Below, piece by piece: positions 22,782 to 29,866 of a stretch of 48,949 nucleotides of DNA. The notes under the pieces were generated by a model. The model ran no database searches. It worked only from the letters and a program-made list of their open reading frames with translations, and was not told the origin of the DNA. Each line of letters starts with the position of its first letter. Positions within the stretch are counted from its first letter, which is position 1. The DNA lies in IMG/VR virus record IMGVR_UViG_3300030202_001057, positions 620 to 49,568 of that record. One strand, written 5' to 3'. This DNA is from a virus. Made by a program: the position numbers and the translations under genes.

Positions 22782-24472
22782 TGATTAAATTTCCTTAGAA
22801 GCCTGTTATTAAAATAACTTGGTTTTTGCATTTTAAGATGTTGGCCGTTAACTTCAACTCGACCAATACATCTATCGTAACCTATACTTCTAATTCTTCG
22901 GTCATCGTTCTCCCAGTTTTGAATAATTTCTTCGTTTCTCATGTATTCTGCCTCTGCGATCTTATCGTCTACGTTGATACCAAGGGAATCTTCCCAGTAC
23001 GATACACTAGAAGCGAGTACGTCCACTCTATCGTCATGCTTGAGTGACCCCTTCATTTCTGTAATACGGGTCAACTGTCGCTGAGTCTCTTCTTGTCTAA
23101 TCACCTTAGGGTCTACTACAATTCTGTGAGCAGCCATAGCTGGTTCAAGCGTACCGATAATTCTTTTACTTTTATTACCCGTAACTCTAAACTCTTCTAT
23201 GCCCGCATCACACCCCATGCGCCTCATAACAGGCAACAGGATCTGACCAAACATAGCATCACCAAAGTTGGACTCAAACCTAATAACATTTACTTCTGTT
23301 TCCATAGCCATTGTAACGATCTTCTCAAGCGTTCGCTCAGAGTAACCACCTTGTAGGCCAGCCAACTCAAGAATAAAGACATAGCCATTAAGATACCCGG
23401 AGACACATACAGAAGTTTCATCTGCTCCGCGACCACTAGGGTCAATGTGCATAACTTTATGTACGTAATCTTCGTAATTTTGCGAAACCCACATAGGCTC
23501 ATACAAGACATCTCCACTCAATCCAAAAGAGGGTAATTTTTTATTAACGTGTTTAGATGCCCAAACGATCTTTTCAGGGGCTACTGTATAATCACAATCA
23601 AGTACAATTAAATCAGCCAACCTAAGGGGATACCTGTCAGCGTCAGCCAGTGAGGTATCTAGGTGGTAGTGCAACGAGAACAGCTTGGGGCCAACCTTGG
23701 CCTTACGCTCCATAAGAAGCTCTAGATCGAACCTCTCAGGCTGGGTAGACTCTCCGGGCTGGAGATCTAGTTCTAATATATAATCAGCACAATGGTCAAT
23801 CTGACCGGGGCTGTCAGGGTCTGGCATTAGGGCCGGGAACTTGTGGATCGGATACCCGTCAGCCATCTTACGGTAGATGGACTCAGAGGTCTGAGGCGTA
23901 CCCAGAATACGTACACCGCCCTCTCCGGGGTTACGGATCTGCTCGATCTCCCAGACCTTCGTGAGAAGCCGCTCACGGCTCTCTGCGGTCTCCGAGTTCT
24001 TTTCGATCTCCACATCATCCAAGATCACCCAATCGGCGTGAGACCCCGTTATCTGCCCTGTAACGCCTCGTGCGAAGCAGCTTAAATCCTGCCCGTGAGA
24101 TGTCCTGTTTTCGACGTTAAATCCAAAGGCATTATCCTTGGTATTTGGGCCGGGTTCCATGTGCTGACAGTACGGGACAAGGGACAGAATACGGCGTGTC
24201 ATGGAGATAAACTCCGTAGACTTATTGGCCGTAGCTGACATGACCATCACCGTAGTATTAGGATCCTTCAGGAGCAGCCACGATGCGAAGCAAGCCGTCA
24301 GGACGGACTTACCAGCACCTCGACCAGCCTGAAGCTGAAAGCCGTCAGGGCCGTTCTGTAGCTTCTCAGCCATAGCATATTGTAGTGGAGTAGGCTCCCC
24401 CAAGCCTAGATACTTGAAACAGGCCCACAAATGATTCCTGAAGTCATCAAGCATTTCTTGGGGTATATTCAT
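22778..24472 (-). CDS. terL: terminase large subunit, T7 gp19-like (564 aa)
   Basis: ATP-driven DNA packaging motor and nuclease acting at the portal. ATPase domain: Walker A AGRGAGKS (residues 49-56), motif SATAN (79-83), Walker B WVILDDVE (148-155), and a GTPQTSES region (191-198). Nuclease domain: HIDPSGRGADE (342-352), RFESNFGD (398-405) and HDDRVDVLA (479-487) supply the expected acidic residues. Length fits T7 gp19 (586 aa). The gene has an abrupt base-composition change near 23,640: about 57% GC in the ATPase half, about 37-43% in the nuclease half. Start overlaps the previous stop (ATGA). Confidence 0.95.
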   Translation of the reverse strand: MNIPQEMLDDFRNHLWACFKYLGLGEPTPLQYAMAEKLQNGPDGFQLQAGRGAGKSVLTACFASWLLLKDPNTTVMVMSATANKSTEFISMTRRILSLVPYCQHMEPGPNTKDNAFGFNVENRTSHGQDLSCFARGVTGQITGSHADWVILDDVEIEKNSETAESRERLLTKVWEIEQIRNPGEGGVRILGTPQTSESIYRKMADGYPIHKFPALMPDPDSPGQIDHCADYILELDLQPGESTQPERFDLELLMERKAKVGPKLFSLHYHLDTSLADADRYPLRLADLIVLDCDYTVAPEKIVWASKHVNKKLPSFGLSGDVLYEPMWVSQNYEDYVHKVMHIDPSGRGADETSVCVSGYLNGYVFILELAGLQGGYSERTLEKIVTMAMETEVNVIRFESNFGDAMFGQILLPVMRRMGCDAGIEEFRVTGNKSKRIIGTLEPAMAAHRIVVDPKVIRQEETQRQLTRITEMKGSLKHDDRVDVLASSVSYWEDSLGINVDDKIAEAEYMRNEEIIQNWENDDRRIRSIGYDRCIGRVEVNGQHLKMQKPSYFNNRLLRKFNQ

Positions 24473-24696
24473 TTCTTCTTTTTACCTTTCTTCCACGAGA
24501 TACGCGCTGGTCCTTTTTTAGTCTTGGCTTTAGAATTGCACTGAGACTTGGTAGGACGGCAAGCGGGGTAAGCTCTTTTGCTTTTACCCTTAGCAGATTT
24601 ACGACCACAGGGTTTACCTGTTTTACAATCAATCCAACCTTTACCGTTGTTTCTACCAAACCATTTTTTCAAGCCTTCGCTTTTTTTCTTAGCCAT
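24469..24696 (-). CDS. small basic protein, DUF5872-like (75 aa)
   Basis: Lys-rich protein with GWIDCKTGKPCGRK and YPACRPTKSQC, the cysteine-bearing pattern I associate with DUF5872 proteins of aquatic phages and bacteria. Four cysteines might bind metal. It ends in KKGKKKK. Very positive charge suggests nucleic-acid binding, but function is not known. It starts within the stop of the 54-aa gene (TAATG) and ends within the terminase start (ATGA), so it is tightly coupled to DNA packaging genes. Confidence 0.75.
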   Translation of the reverse strand: MAKKKSEGLKKWFGRNNGKGWIDCKTGKPCGRKSAKGKSKRAYPACRPTKSQCNSKAKTKKGPARISWKKGKKKK

Positions 24697-24860
24697 TACT
24701 TCTTCTTCCGTTTTTTCTTACCCCCAGTACCCCAGTTCTTAGCACCGACTTTACGGCATTTAACTAGCGCACCAGACGCATAGGCAGAGGGCCATTTGGT
24801 GTAGCGTGATTTAACTTTTTTAGTACAAGCGTCACTTGCTTTTTTCTTTTTCTTAGCCAT
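24696..24860 (-). CDS. small basic protein (54 aa)
   Basis: Begins MAKKKKKASDACTKKVKSRY and has a conserved-looking WPSAYASGALVKCRKVGAKN core, a pattern common in small proteins of aquatic phages, including as a part of longer DUF5872-type proteins. It ends in KKKRKKK. Two cysteines. Both junctions are TAATG overlaps (24696-24698 and 24860-24862). Function unknown. Confidence 0.75.
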   Translation of the reverse strand: MAKKKKKASDACTKKVKSRYTKWPSAYASGALVKCRKVGAKNWGTGGKKKRKKK

Positions 24861-25123
24861 TAGCATTTCCACCTTCGCCTTGCTTTTCGTAAACGGCTGT
24901 TTGGGTTTTTAGCAGCCTTAGGGAACTTTTTCATCTGACCGGCAGACCGAGCGCAGTAACTTTTCTTACGAGAACCACCACCCGGCTGAGGAGCTTTAAG
25001 CTTAGAGCCAGTCTTACGGTTAATCATTCGACGGCCTTTTGCAGTAAGACCGCCCTTTTTGCTTTTACAGCCATTACCGATATTACAGCCTTTCATGGCT
25101 CCTTTACTTTTTCTTTTTGCCAT
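24860..25123 (-). CDS. small basic protein, DUF6321-like (87 aa)
   Basis: Core GGLTAKGRRMINRKTGSKLK, followed by PQPGGGSRKKSYCARSAGQM and KNPNSRLRKARRRWKC, matches the recurrent pattern of DUF6321 proteins that I know from phages. Very basic, with five cysteines, the last at the C-terminus. No membrane segment. The first six codons overlap the 37-aa gene in another frame. Function unknown; DNA or RNA binding is a guess from charge. Confidence 0.75.
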   Translation of the reverse strand: MAKRKSKGAMKGCNIGNGCKSKKGGLTAKGRRMINRKTGSKLKAPQPGGGSRKKSYCARSAGQMKKFPKAAKNPNSRLRKARRRWKC

Positions 25124-25217
25124 AGGACTTCTCCTTACGTGGTGCTAATAGTTTCTTAACGTCTTTGCCAGTGTTTCGAGTAGTGGTGCCACACGCACAT
25201 TTAAATTTACTTTTCAT
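25104..25217 (-). CDS. tiny basic protein with CxC motif (37 aa)
   Basis: MKSKFKCACGTTTRNTGKDV followed by a Lys/Arg-rich tail ending YGKKKK. The start overlaps the stop of the 84-aa gene (ATGA), which supports translation by coupling, and the 3' end overlaps the 87-aa gene by 20 nt. The CAC followed by G looks like half of a zinc-ribbon knuckle. Short, so the call depends on the coupling and on its likeness to neighbours. Confidence 0.5.
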   Translation of the reverse strand: MKSKFKCACGTTTRNTGKDVKKLLAPRKEKSYGKKKK

Positions 25218-25468
25218 TTACGACCCCTGTTCCTAGCCCGATTACGAGAGGCTCTTTCTTTTACCATACGCCCCGCTTTGGTGTGGGACATATCTTTACC
25301 ATCGCCGTTACCGTAAGTACCTGCCTTACGGTTAGCAGCATTTAATTTAGCGCGATACTTTTTACGAGCAGGAGTACTATGATAAGCTGTATTGTACTTA
25401 TTCTTTTTAGCTTTAGATTGCGGATTTCTATCATAATAATATTTAGAATTCTTTTTACCTGATGGCAT
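25214..25468 (-). CDS. small basic protein (84 aa), degenerate HNH-like pattern
   Basis: Starts MPSGKKNSKYYYDRNPQSK. The C-terminal half (YGNGDGKDMSHTKAGRMVKE then RASRNRARNRGRK) recalls small phage proteins in which '..GDGxDVDHxxGNxxNN..LxxxSxxxNR' forms an HNH-like fold; the key residues are mostly missing here, so I do not call a nuclease. The ribosome site AAGGAGATACT lies directly behind a perfect 10-bp hairpin (25485-25512). It is the first gene of the tightly coupled set that leads into the terminase. Confidence 0.7.
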   Translation of the reverse strand: MPSGKKNSKYYYDRNPQSKAKKNKYNTAYHSTPARKKYRAKLNAANRKAGTYGNGDGKDMSHTKAGRMVKERASRNRARNRGRK

Positions 25469-25484
25469 AGTATCTCCTTAAATG

Positions 25485-25512
25485 CCCACCTTGGATTTTA
25501 CCCCAAGGTGGG
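25485..25512 (-). promoter_or_regulatory. perfect 10-bp intergenic hairpin
   Basis: CCCACCTTGG and CCAAGGTGGG pair perfectly around GGTAAAAT, 16 nt before the ATG of the 84-aa gene. Only three T follow it, so it is a poor terminator; an RNase III-like processing site or mRNA-stabilising 5' end is more likely. The rest of the 91-nt gap (25469-25559) holds no gene I can support. Confidence 0.55.
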
Positions 25513-25559
25513 TCTGACTGGCCCTGCTGGTAAGTTCAACAGAACCAAGATAGCGAATC

Positions 25560-25760
25560 TTAGGTGCCGAACTTAAACGGCGGATCTAAGTTCATTTTAT
25601 CTACGGTAGACTCAATGCCTTCCATATCTAATTCATCACGGTGATCTACAATTACCCTACATACTACTTGGTATAAACCGGGGGTGCATTTTGATGGGTC
25701 ATCAAGATCTTCCGATAACCTACTTACTAATTTATTTTTTAAAGTTGAGATATCACTCAT
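25560..25760 (-). CDS. candidate small terminase subunit, T7 gp18-like (66 aa)
   Basis: Residues 17-40 (LDDPSKCTPGLYQVVCRVIV and on to DHRDEL) align by eye with the T7 gp18 region 'LSDDERRSPQLYNAINKLLDRHKF', the DNA-maturase A signature with a Pro-x-Leu-Tyr helix. At 66 aa it is shorter than T7 gp18 (89 aa). It is about 1.1 kb upstream of terL rather than adjacent to it. The ribosome site AAGGAATAAC is good. Assignment is tentative: a short helical protein of other function could share this pattern. Confidence 0.45.
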   Translation of the reverse strand: MSDISTLKNKLVSRLSEDLDDPSKCTPGLYQVVCRVIVDHRDELDMEGIESTVDKMNLDPPFKFGT

Positions 25761-25768
25761 GTTATTCC

Positions 25769-26221
25769 TTAGACGGATGCGATAAACACTTCTAAGTCAA
25801 CATCAGCCGTATCAGCCTGAGCGTTGAACGTATCAATCTCAGAGAATGCCGAGAAAGCAGATCCGTCAGTAAACGTTTCAAGATCGTCGTTATACATACA
25901 GAACGTCTGCCCTGCTTCTAACTTGACGTAGGCAGTATCACCACTGGTATCTAACATACCAAGGGTAACAAAGTTAGTGTTATCTTTATTTGTAATACGA
26001 ATATATCGAATATTAGTTTTAATAAAAGCTCCTGCTCCCGTAGTAGTACCCAGAGTTAAAAGGGTTCTAGCAGCGGCGGTATCGATAGTAACAATCCTAT
26101 GACTAATTTCATTAATTGAAGCGATTGTTAACGTGTTGCTAACACCACGGTCAACTCCGTTAAGAGTGACAGCTTCGGTGTGGGTTACAGTAAGTGTAGC
26201 CGGTGTAATTGTTGATGACAT
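25769..26221 (-). CDS. putative virion structural protein (150 aa)
   Basis: Thr/Ile/Val/Ala-rich, beta-strand-dominated protein with no charged clusters or membrane helix (TPATLTVTHTEAVTLNGVDR, then YIRITNKDNTNFVTLGMLDT). Similar short beta proteins appear among structural genes of marine podoviruses and may decorate the head or tail. The start overlaps the stop of the 61-aa gene and GGAGGTGG precedes it. I cannot name a family. Confidence 0.65.
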   Translation of the reverse strand: MSSTITPATLTVTHTEAVTLNGVDRGVSNTLTIASINEISHRIVTIDTAAARTLLTLGTTTGAGAFIKTNIRYIRITNKDNTNFVTLGMLDTSGDTAYVKLEAGQTFCMYNDDLETFTDGSAFSAFSEIDTFNAQADTADVDLEVFIASV

Positions 26222-26406
26222 TATCGACCACCTCCGCCGCCAATTGAACGGCCTGTTTTAACAATTTTATTTCTTCGGGTAATGGTTTTTTTTCGTTTTC
26301 GCGGTGTAAACTTTTTACCTTTAGGGCTTTTATCTCCTAACTTTGCGGTTTTAGCTTTTGCCTTTGCCTTACCAGCTTTTTTTTTCATTTCGTCTTTTTT
26401 AGCCAT
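26221..26406 (-). CDS. small basic Lys-rich protein (61 aa)
   Basis: Begins MAKKDEMKKKAGKAKAKAKT, continues with Lys/Arg blocks (FTPRKRKKTITRRNK) and ends GGGGGR. The start at 26406 is chosen because AAGGAGCAAAT precedes it; an in-frame ATG 33 nt upstream has no ribosome site and would lie deeper inside the 379-aa gene. Histone-like composition suggests nucleic-acid contact; no family recognised. Confidence 0.65.
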   Translation of the reverse strand: MAKKDEMKKKAGKAKAKAKTAKLGDKSPKGKKFTPRKRKKTITRRNKIVKTGRSIGGGGGR

Positions 26407-27538
26407 ATCTATTTGCTCCTTGTTTAATTGGTGATCCATAAGGTGAATCTGTTTTATACGTATGGTCAGCAGGAAGTGAATCTAAAATGTTATACTTTCT
26501 TGCTAAACTACCTTCTAATTTTTCTAAATCTGATAAAAACTCATTGTTATTAGTATTTGAAACAATATAGTGTACTTCGTATATATCAGTGTTACTAGCA
26601 ATATTAGAATAAGAAGTGGCACCAGTTTCAGAAGCACCTATAAGAACTTGTTTATCTGCATCAGCAGAACCTAAAGAAATATTAGCGCAAGCATTAACGT
26701 TTGCCCCAGTACCAATAGTTTTTTCTTCTCCGTTAACTCGAATAAAAGCTGTACCACTTGCGTCTTTAGAACCTCCTATAAGAATATTATACCCATCACT
26801 AAACGCATTGGATGCTCTGTTTCGTCCAGCAGAAGTAGTAATATCTATATTTCTAGCGGAGGCTCCTCTAGCTTCAAATCTACAATGACCTGACGCTGAT
26901 TGAAAACCCATATTAAAAAATGTTTGGTTACTTACTCCAGCCGTTTTAACAAATAAAACAATAGCAAAATTTTGAGTAGCGATATTTACATCAAAAGCAG
27001 AGCCAACTTCTGAAAAAGTAAGAAACGGTATATCAGGCGGATTTGCTCCTCCTGAACCTCCTCCGGGTGTAAAATAAGCAAAATAATCTTTAGTAGAATC
27101 GTAAGCTACAGCAGGTTCATCTCCAGATTCTGTACCAAAATCAAATCCGTTATCACTCCAGTCTGCCCAGTTAATCATTTCAAGAGTACCATCACTTTGA
27201 ATCTGCATGTTTTCAGAAATAAGAGCAAACTTACAGCTAGTGCCTGTGCTTTGAGTTGAAGAGAAAAACCCACCGTTTTTAAAACTCCATTCCCTTACCC
27301 AAGGTTCTGGAATAATCCAATTAACAGTAGATGCTTCTAACGTACCCTCACGTAAAGACAGGATATATTCTTCACTGCCCCGGCCTAAAATATCGGTTCT
27401 GTTTTGTTTCAAAGAACATTTCTTTTCGTTCTCCTTAGTAATTCCTCTATTCTCAGCATTTACAGGCCCATCAATAGTCATAGTCATTAGACCTATATCA
27501 CCGTAAGAGGTATGGGGTTTTCTTCCCGACGTTGGCAT
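26399..27538 (-). CDS. LamG / concanavalin-like virion protein (379 aa)
   Basis: The C-terminal half is a jelly-roll LamG-type domain: a beta-rich core with a GxAFIRVNGEE strand, then IYEVHYIV..., LEKLEGSLARKYNILDSLP and ADHTYKTDSP, the classic end of such domains ('IEGYLAxKWGL...LPxxHPYK'). The N-terminal half (about 1-160) is less clear, with several Trp. LamG domains bind sugars or proteins, so a tail- or head-surface binding role is likely. It ends just inside the 61-aa gene. No signal peptide, as expected for a virion protein. Confidence 0.75.
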   Translation of the reverse strand: MPTSGRKPHTSYGDIGLMTMTIDGPVNAENRGITKENEKKCSLKQNRTDILGRGSEEYILSLREGTLEASTVNWIIPEPWVREWSFKNGGFFSSTQSTGTSCKFALISENMQIQSDGTLEMINWADWSDNGFDFGTESGDEPAVAYDSTKDYFAYFTPGGGSGGANPPDIPFLTFSEVGSAFDVNIATQNFAIVLFVKTAGVSNQTFFNMGFQSASGHCRFEARGASARNIDITTSAGRNRASNAFSDGYNILIGGSKDASGTAFIRVNGEEKTIGTGANVNACANISLGSADADKQVLIGASETGATSYSNIASNTDIYEVHYIVSNTNNNEFLSDLEKLEGSLARKYNILDSLPADHTYKTDSPYGSPIKQGANRYG

Positions 27539-27546
27539 CTAACACC

Positions 27547-27666
27547 TCACTTCTTCTTTTTAACAACCTTTTTCGTCTTTTTCTTTTTCTTATCCATCAT
27601 TGCTTTTGCAGCAGCGGCTTTACCTTTAGGGGTGTAAGCGTATCTTTTTCCATTGATCTCAGGCAT
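27547..27666 (-). CDS. tiny basic protein (39 aa)
   Basis: MPEINGKRYAYTPKGKAAAA followed by a Lys-rich tail (KKKKKTKKVVKKKK). The 'GKRYAYTPKGKAAA' opening is a pattern I have seen in tiny proteins of aquatic phages. AGGTTAATT precedes the ATG. It lies between the Flp-type gene (2 nt away) and the 379-aa gene (8 nt away), so it fills the gap neatly. Confidence 0.6.
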   Translation of the reverse strand: MPEINGKRYAYTPKGKAAAAKAMMDKKKKKTKKVVKKKK

Positions 27667-27668
27667 AA

Positions 27669-27860
27669 TTAACCTCCAATAGTTCCATCAGCACTAGTGT
27701 TAAGTGCTTCAGTCATTTCCTCGAATTTAGCGGTCTGTCCATCACGGACAGCCTTAACTGCTCCAATTGAGCCAGCACCCATAACGGTGCCTAAAATCAT
27801 ATACTCAGCGGTCTGCATACCGCGTTCATCTTTTAAAAAATTCTTAATTTTATTAAGCAT
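27669..27860 (-). CDS. Flp-type (type IVb) pilin-like protein (63 aa)
   Basis: The sequence has the complete Flp prepilin plan: a short basic leader (MLNKIKNFLKDERG), Gly14 as the cleavage residue, Glu at +5 and Tyr at +6 of the mature part (G/MQTAEY), then one hydrophobic helix (about 21-38, MILGTVMGAGSIGAVKAV) and a short polar tail. Bacterial Flp pilins are cut by a prepilin peptidase and assembled by the Tad machinery; similar small proteins are frequent in Planctomycetes. No Tad genes are seen here, so it would depend on host enzymes. AGAGGAAAAG precedes the ATG, which overlaps the 59-aa gene by 8 nt. A single-helix holin is the main alternative, but would not need the G/XXXXEY motif. 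Confidence 0.7.
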   Translation of the reverse strand: MLNKIKNFLKDERGMQTAEYMILGTVMGAGSIGAVKAVRDGQTAKFEEMTEALNTSADGTIGG

Positions 27861-28032
27861 CTTTTCCTCTTTCGATTTCTCTAATTCGTGATTCGTGATC
27901 TTCTGTTCGACGAAATATAGTCTTTAACTGTTCCGTCAAACTAGCAAGTTGAACATTCATTTTCCATAACATTCCTATAATACCAGAACCAATTAATAGT
28001 TCTACGACAGGAATAACATCCATGACAGGCAT
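27853..28032 (-). CDS. small membrane protein with coiled-coil tail (59 aa)
   Basis: MPVMDVIPVVELLIGSGIIG begins a single membrane helix (about 5-24) followed by a helical charged tail (TEQLKTIFRRTEDHESRIRE then IERGKDA). Layout matches the 67-aa protein at 3192-3395. Position between a holin candidate and the pilin-like protein suggests a role in lysis or in the host envelope. AAGGAGATAATT precedes the ATG, which lies inside the last codons of the upstream gene region. Confidence 0.6.
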   Translation of the reverse strand: MPVMDVIPVVELLIGSGIIGMLWKMNVQLASLTEQLKTIFRRTEDHESRIREIERGKDA

Positions 28033-28034
28033 AA

Positions 28035-28445
28035 TTATCTCCTTGAACTGACAGCGGACTGCCCAAAATAAAAACCAATAATAGCAATTAGGGCTGTACG
28101 CAACTCAGTAACAAGAAGGAATCCTTTTACTTCATGAAACTGTTCCGTAAATAATCCAAAGATACCGCCAAACTCACCTTCGACCCACGTAGGGATACCA
28201 AAGAAGGAGAGAATAAAGGGCGCACCAACCATTGCAAACAATACTGTAATAACAATAACTCGTCGTACCCACGTACCACCTGCTCCACCTCGTGCGGAAG
28301 CACGGTCAGCGGAGTCATCAGCAGCAGCTTGGGTCTTGATAGCCAACTCCGCAAGAGCCGCTTGTCGTTCTACCATAGAACCAATTAATTTAAAGATAAA
28401 ACCGGAGAGACCTCCGCCAATAAGGGACAGCAACTCAATAGGCAT
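28035..28445 (-). CDS. two-helix membrane protein, holin candidate (136 aa)
   Basis: A Gly-rich start (MPIELLSLIGGGLSGFIFKL) and a charged region (about 25-60) precede a strong membrane helix at about 63-84 (VIVITVLFAMVGAPFILSFF) and a second near the C-terminus (about 115-133, LRTALIAIIGFYFGQSAV), then a short basic tail SSRR. Size and layout are typical of phage holins and of 3TM holin-like proteins of marine phages. No endolysin is seen in the window, so the lysis role is inferred. Confidence 0.6.
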   Translation of the reverse strand: MPIELLSLIGGGLSGFIFKLIGSMVERQAALAELAIKTQAAADDSADRASARGGAGGTWVRRVIVITVLFAMVGAPFILSFFGIPTWVEGEFGGIFGLFTEQFHEVKGFLLVTELRTALIAIIGFYFGQSAVSSRR

Positions 28446-28448
28446 GGC

Positions 28449-28538
28449 TTAACCCTCCCAAACGGTCTTACCAAAGACCTTCAGTGCTTCCCAAAATCCT
28501 TTAAAGAAATTGATAAAAGTTTTGTAAATAGCTTTCAT
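28449..28538 (-). CDS. tiny amphipathic peptide (29 aa)
   Basis: MKAIYKTFINFFKGFWEALK and on to VFGKTVWEG forms an aromatic-rich amphipathic helix. A GAGG ribosome site is 6 nt upstream. It fills the gap between the 82-aa gene and the holin candidate. Such peptides can associate with membranes. Short enough to be chance, though its composition is not random-looking. Confidence 0.35.
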   Translation of the reverse strand: MKAIYKTFINFFKGFWEALKVFGKTVWEG

Positions 28539-28545
28539 GATAGCC

Positions 28546-28794
28546 TCATTTCTTTTTCTTTAAGTACGCAAAATAAATCGTTGCGTCTTTTCTAGCTAAA
28601 ACTTCACTAGTTACAGTAGTTGCAAAACTTGCAGGTGAAGCGATGTTATTGAAAGACGCAATAGTAGAAGCGTCTTGACTAATGTCTAAAGCTTTCGATA
28701 ACAAGCTAGGTCCGGATACTGCCGCAGCAAAATTAGCAGCAGTATACGTTTGATGAATCATTCCAAGGGGGTTACCCGTAACATTTAATGCCAT
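28546..28794 (-). CDS. hypothetical structural protein (82 aa)
   Basis: Begins MALNVTGNPLGMIHQTYTAA and ends FAYLKKKK. Ala/Ser/Thr-rich, mostly beta or loop in appearance, no charge clusters apart from the tail. It shares the MALN start and Tyr-x-oligo-Lys end with the next upstream protein (267 aa), as though both used the same terminal signals. Function unknown; probably a virion component by location. Confidence 0.65.
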   Translation of the reverse strand: MALNVTGNPLGMIHQTYTAANFAAAVSGPSLLSKALDISQDASTIASFNNIASPASFATTVTSEVLARKDATIYFAYLKKKK

Positions 28795-28803
28795 GATAGC
28801 ACC

Positions 28804-29607
28804 TCATTTCTTTTTCTTTTTGTATGCGTAAGAAGCAATTGCCATAACTCTGGCTCTTGTTTGTTGAGTAGCGTCTGGGGGTGCAACTAAAGCATCAGGA
28901 GCAGTCAACGCAGTATCGTTATTAATATTAGTAAGGCCAGCTTTAGTCAAACCGGCTGCATTAACTATTCGTCCCAGTTTAATAAACTTATCTTCATAAG
29001 TATCAAGGGGTCCGTTTAAAATAGGATCAGGGGAAAACGAAAGGGGAAACGCGCCACCACCAAAAGCAAAAGGAAATACACCCGGAGTTCCTACAACTGA
29101 AGTTGCGGTAGTGCCGTCCCAAGAATAGTAATAAACAGGAGTATCATCTAGTTCGTAATCAGAGGTAAAAACTTTCACTTCGCTACTACTAGGCTCAGTA
29201 ACATTTTCCCATTGAATACGACTATTAGGACTATTAAAAGCTGTAATCAACTCATCAGTCATGCTAACGGCTGAGTCTGTAGATGAAACAAACGTTACAG
29301 CAATACCTTTAACATTAGAGTTAATACTAGTGCTTATCCCTTCACCTACATTATCTCCGATATTAACAACATCTCCTGAACTTCCGGTATATGGGTCAGA
29401 CCCTCCTGTTCTACAAAAAATATAATTTTCAGTATCGTAAGATTCAGTTTCAAAATTATACTTAGTAAAAGAGAGATAATCTCCCCTTAGGTCATTACCC
29501 CCCGTTGAGGGAATAGGTACAAAACTTACAGAAGGTTCGGGATCATAACCATAACGAAAGGTACGCGAACTCAACAAACCGGGTCCAATATTAGTATTTA
29601 AAGCCAT
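28804..29607 (-). CDS. hypothetical structural protein (267 aa)
   Basis: Starts MALNTNIGPGLLSSRTFRYG; rich in Gly/Ser/Thr/Asp with alternating hydrophobic residues, which suggests a beta fold; ends AIASYAYKKKKK. Two parts are visible: an N-terminal two-thirds of beta character and a C-terminal segment (about 210-267) with helices. No signal peptide. Sits among tail-surface genes, directly behind the 82-aa Cys protein. I cannot name its family. Confidence 0.65.
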   Translation of the reverse strand: MALNTNIGPGLLSSRTFRYGYDPEPSVSFVPIPSTGGNDLRGDYLSFTKYNFETESYDTENYIFCRTGGSDPYTGSSGDVVNIGDNVGEGISTSINSNVKGIAVTFVSSTDSAVSMTDELITAFNSPNSRIQWENVTEPSSSEVKVFTSDYELDDTPVYYYSWDGTTATSVVGTPGVFPFAFGGGAFPLSFSPDPILNGPLDTYEDKFIKLGRIVNAAGLTKAGLTNINNDTALTAPDALVAPPDATQQTRARVMAIASYAYKKKKK

Positions 29608-29608
29608 G

Positions 29609-29857
29609 TTATTCCTCTTTCTTTTTATAGCCCATCATTTTGTTGAGGGCTTCTCTTCGTTTTTGACAAGGAGAACACGGCTTAACCAGACCCCCCGTAG
29701 CTTTGTGGATAACGTTTTTAACTGTATCTCCAAGACCCCTAGAGGGGCCATCATAATCTTTGCATTCCATGCAATTATCTTCAGTAGGCTTACCGCCAAA
29801 CTTATTAATAGTACAGACACGTTCGCCTGCTAAAATACCTAAATGAATACAAGACAT
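29609..29857 (-). CDS. small CxxC protein (82 aa)
   Basis: Has seven cysteines arranged as C...C, CMEC (about 29-32) and CSPC (about 61-64), followed by QKRREALNKMMGY, a tail seen in small phage proteins of the 'CKGCQKRREALN' type. Two CxxC knuckles make a zinc-binding fold likely. It ends YKKKEE. It directly follows the 2381-aa Cys-rich protein (9 nt). Ribosome site AAGGAGAACAT. Role unknown. Confidence 0.7.
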   Translation of the reverse strand: MSCIHLGILAGERVCTINKFGGKPTEDNCMECKDYDGPSRGLGDTVKNVIHKATGGLVKPCSPCQKRREALNKMMGYKKKEE

Positions 29858-29866
29858 ATGTTCTCC

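Noticed and set aside
26407-26439. N-terminal extension of the 61-aa gene to 72 aa
   Set aside because: No ribosome site at the outer ATG; AAGGAG is 9 nt before the inner ATG.
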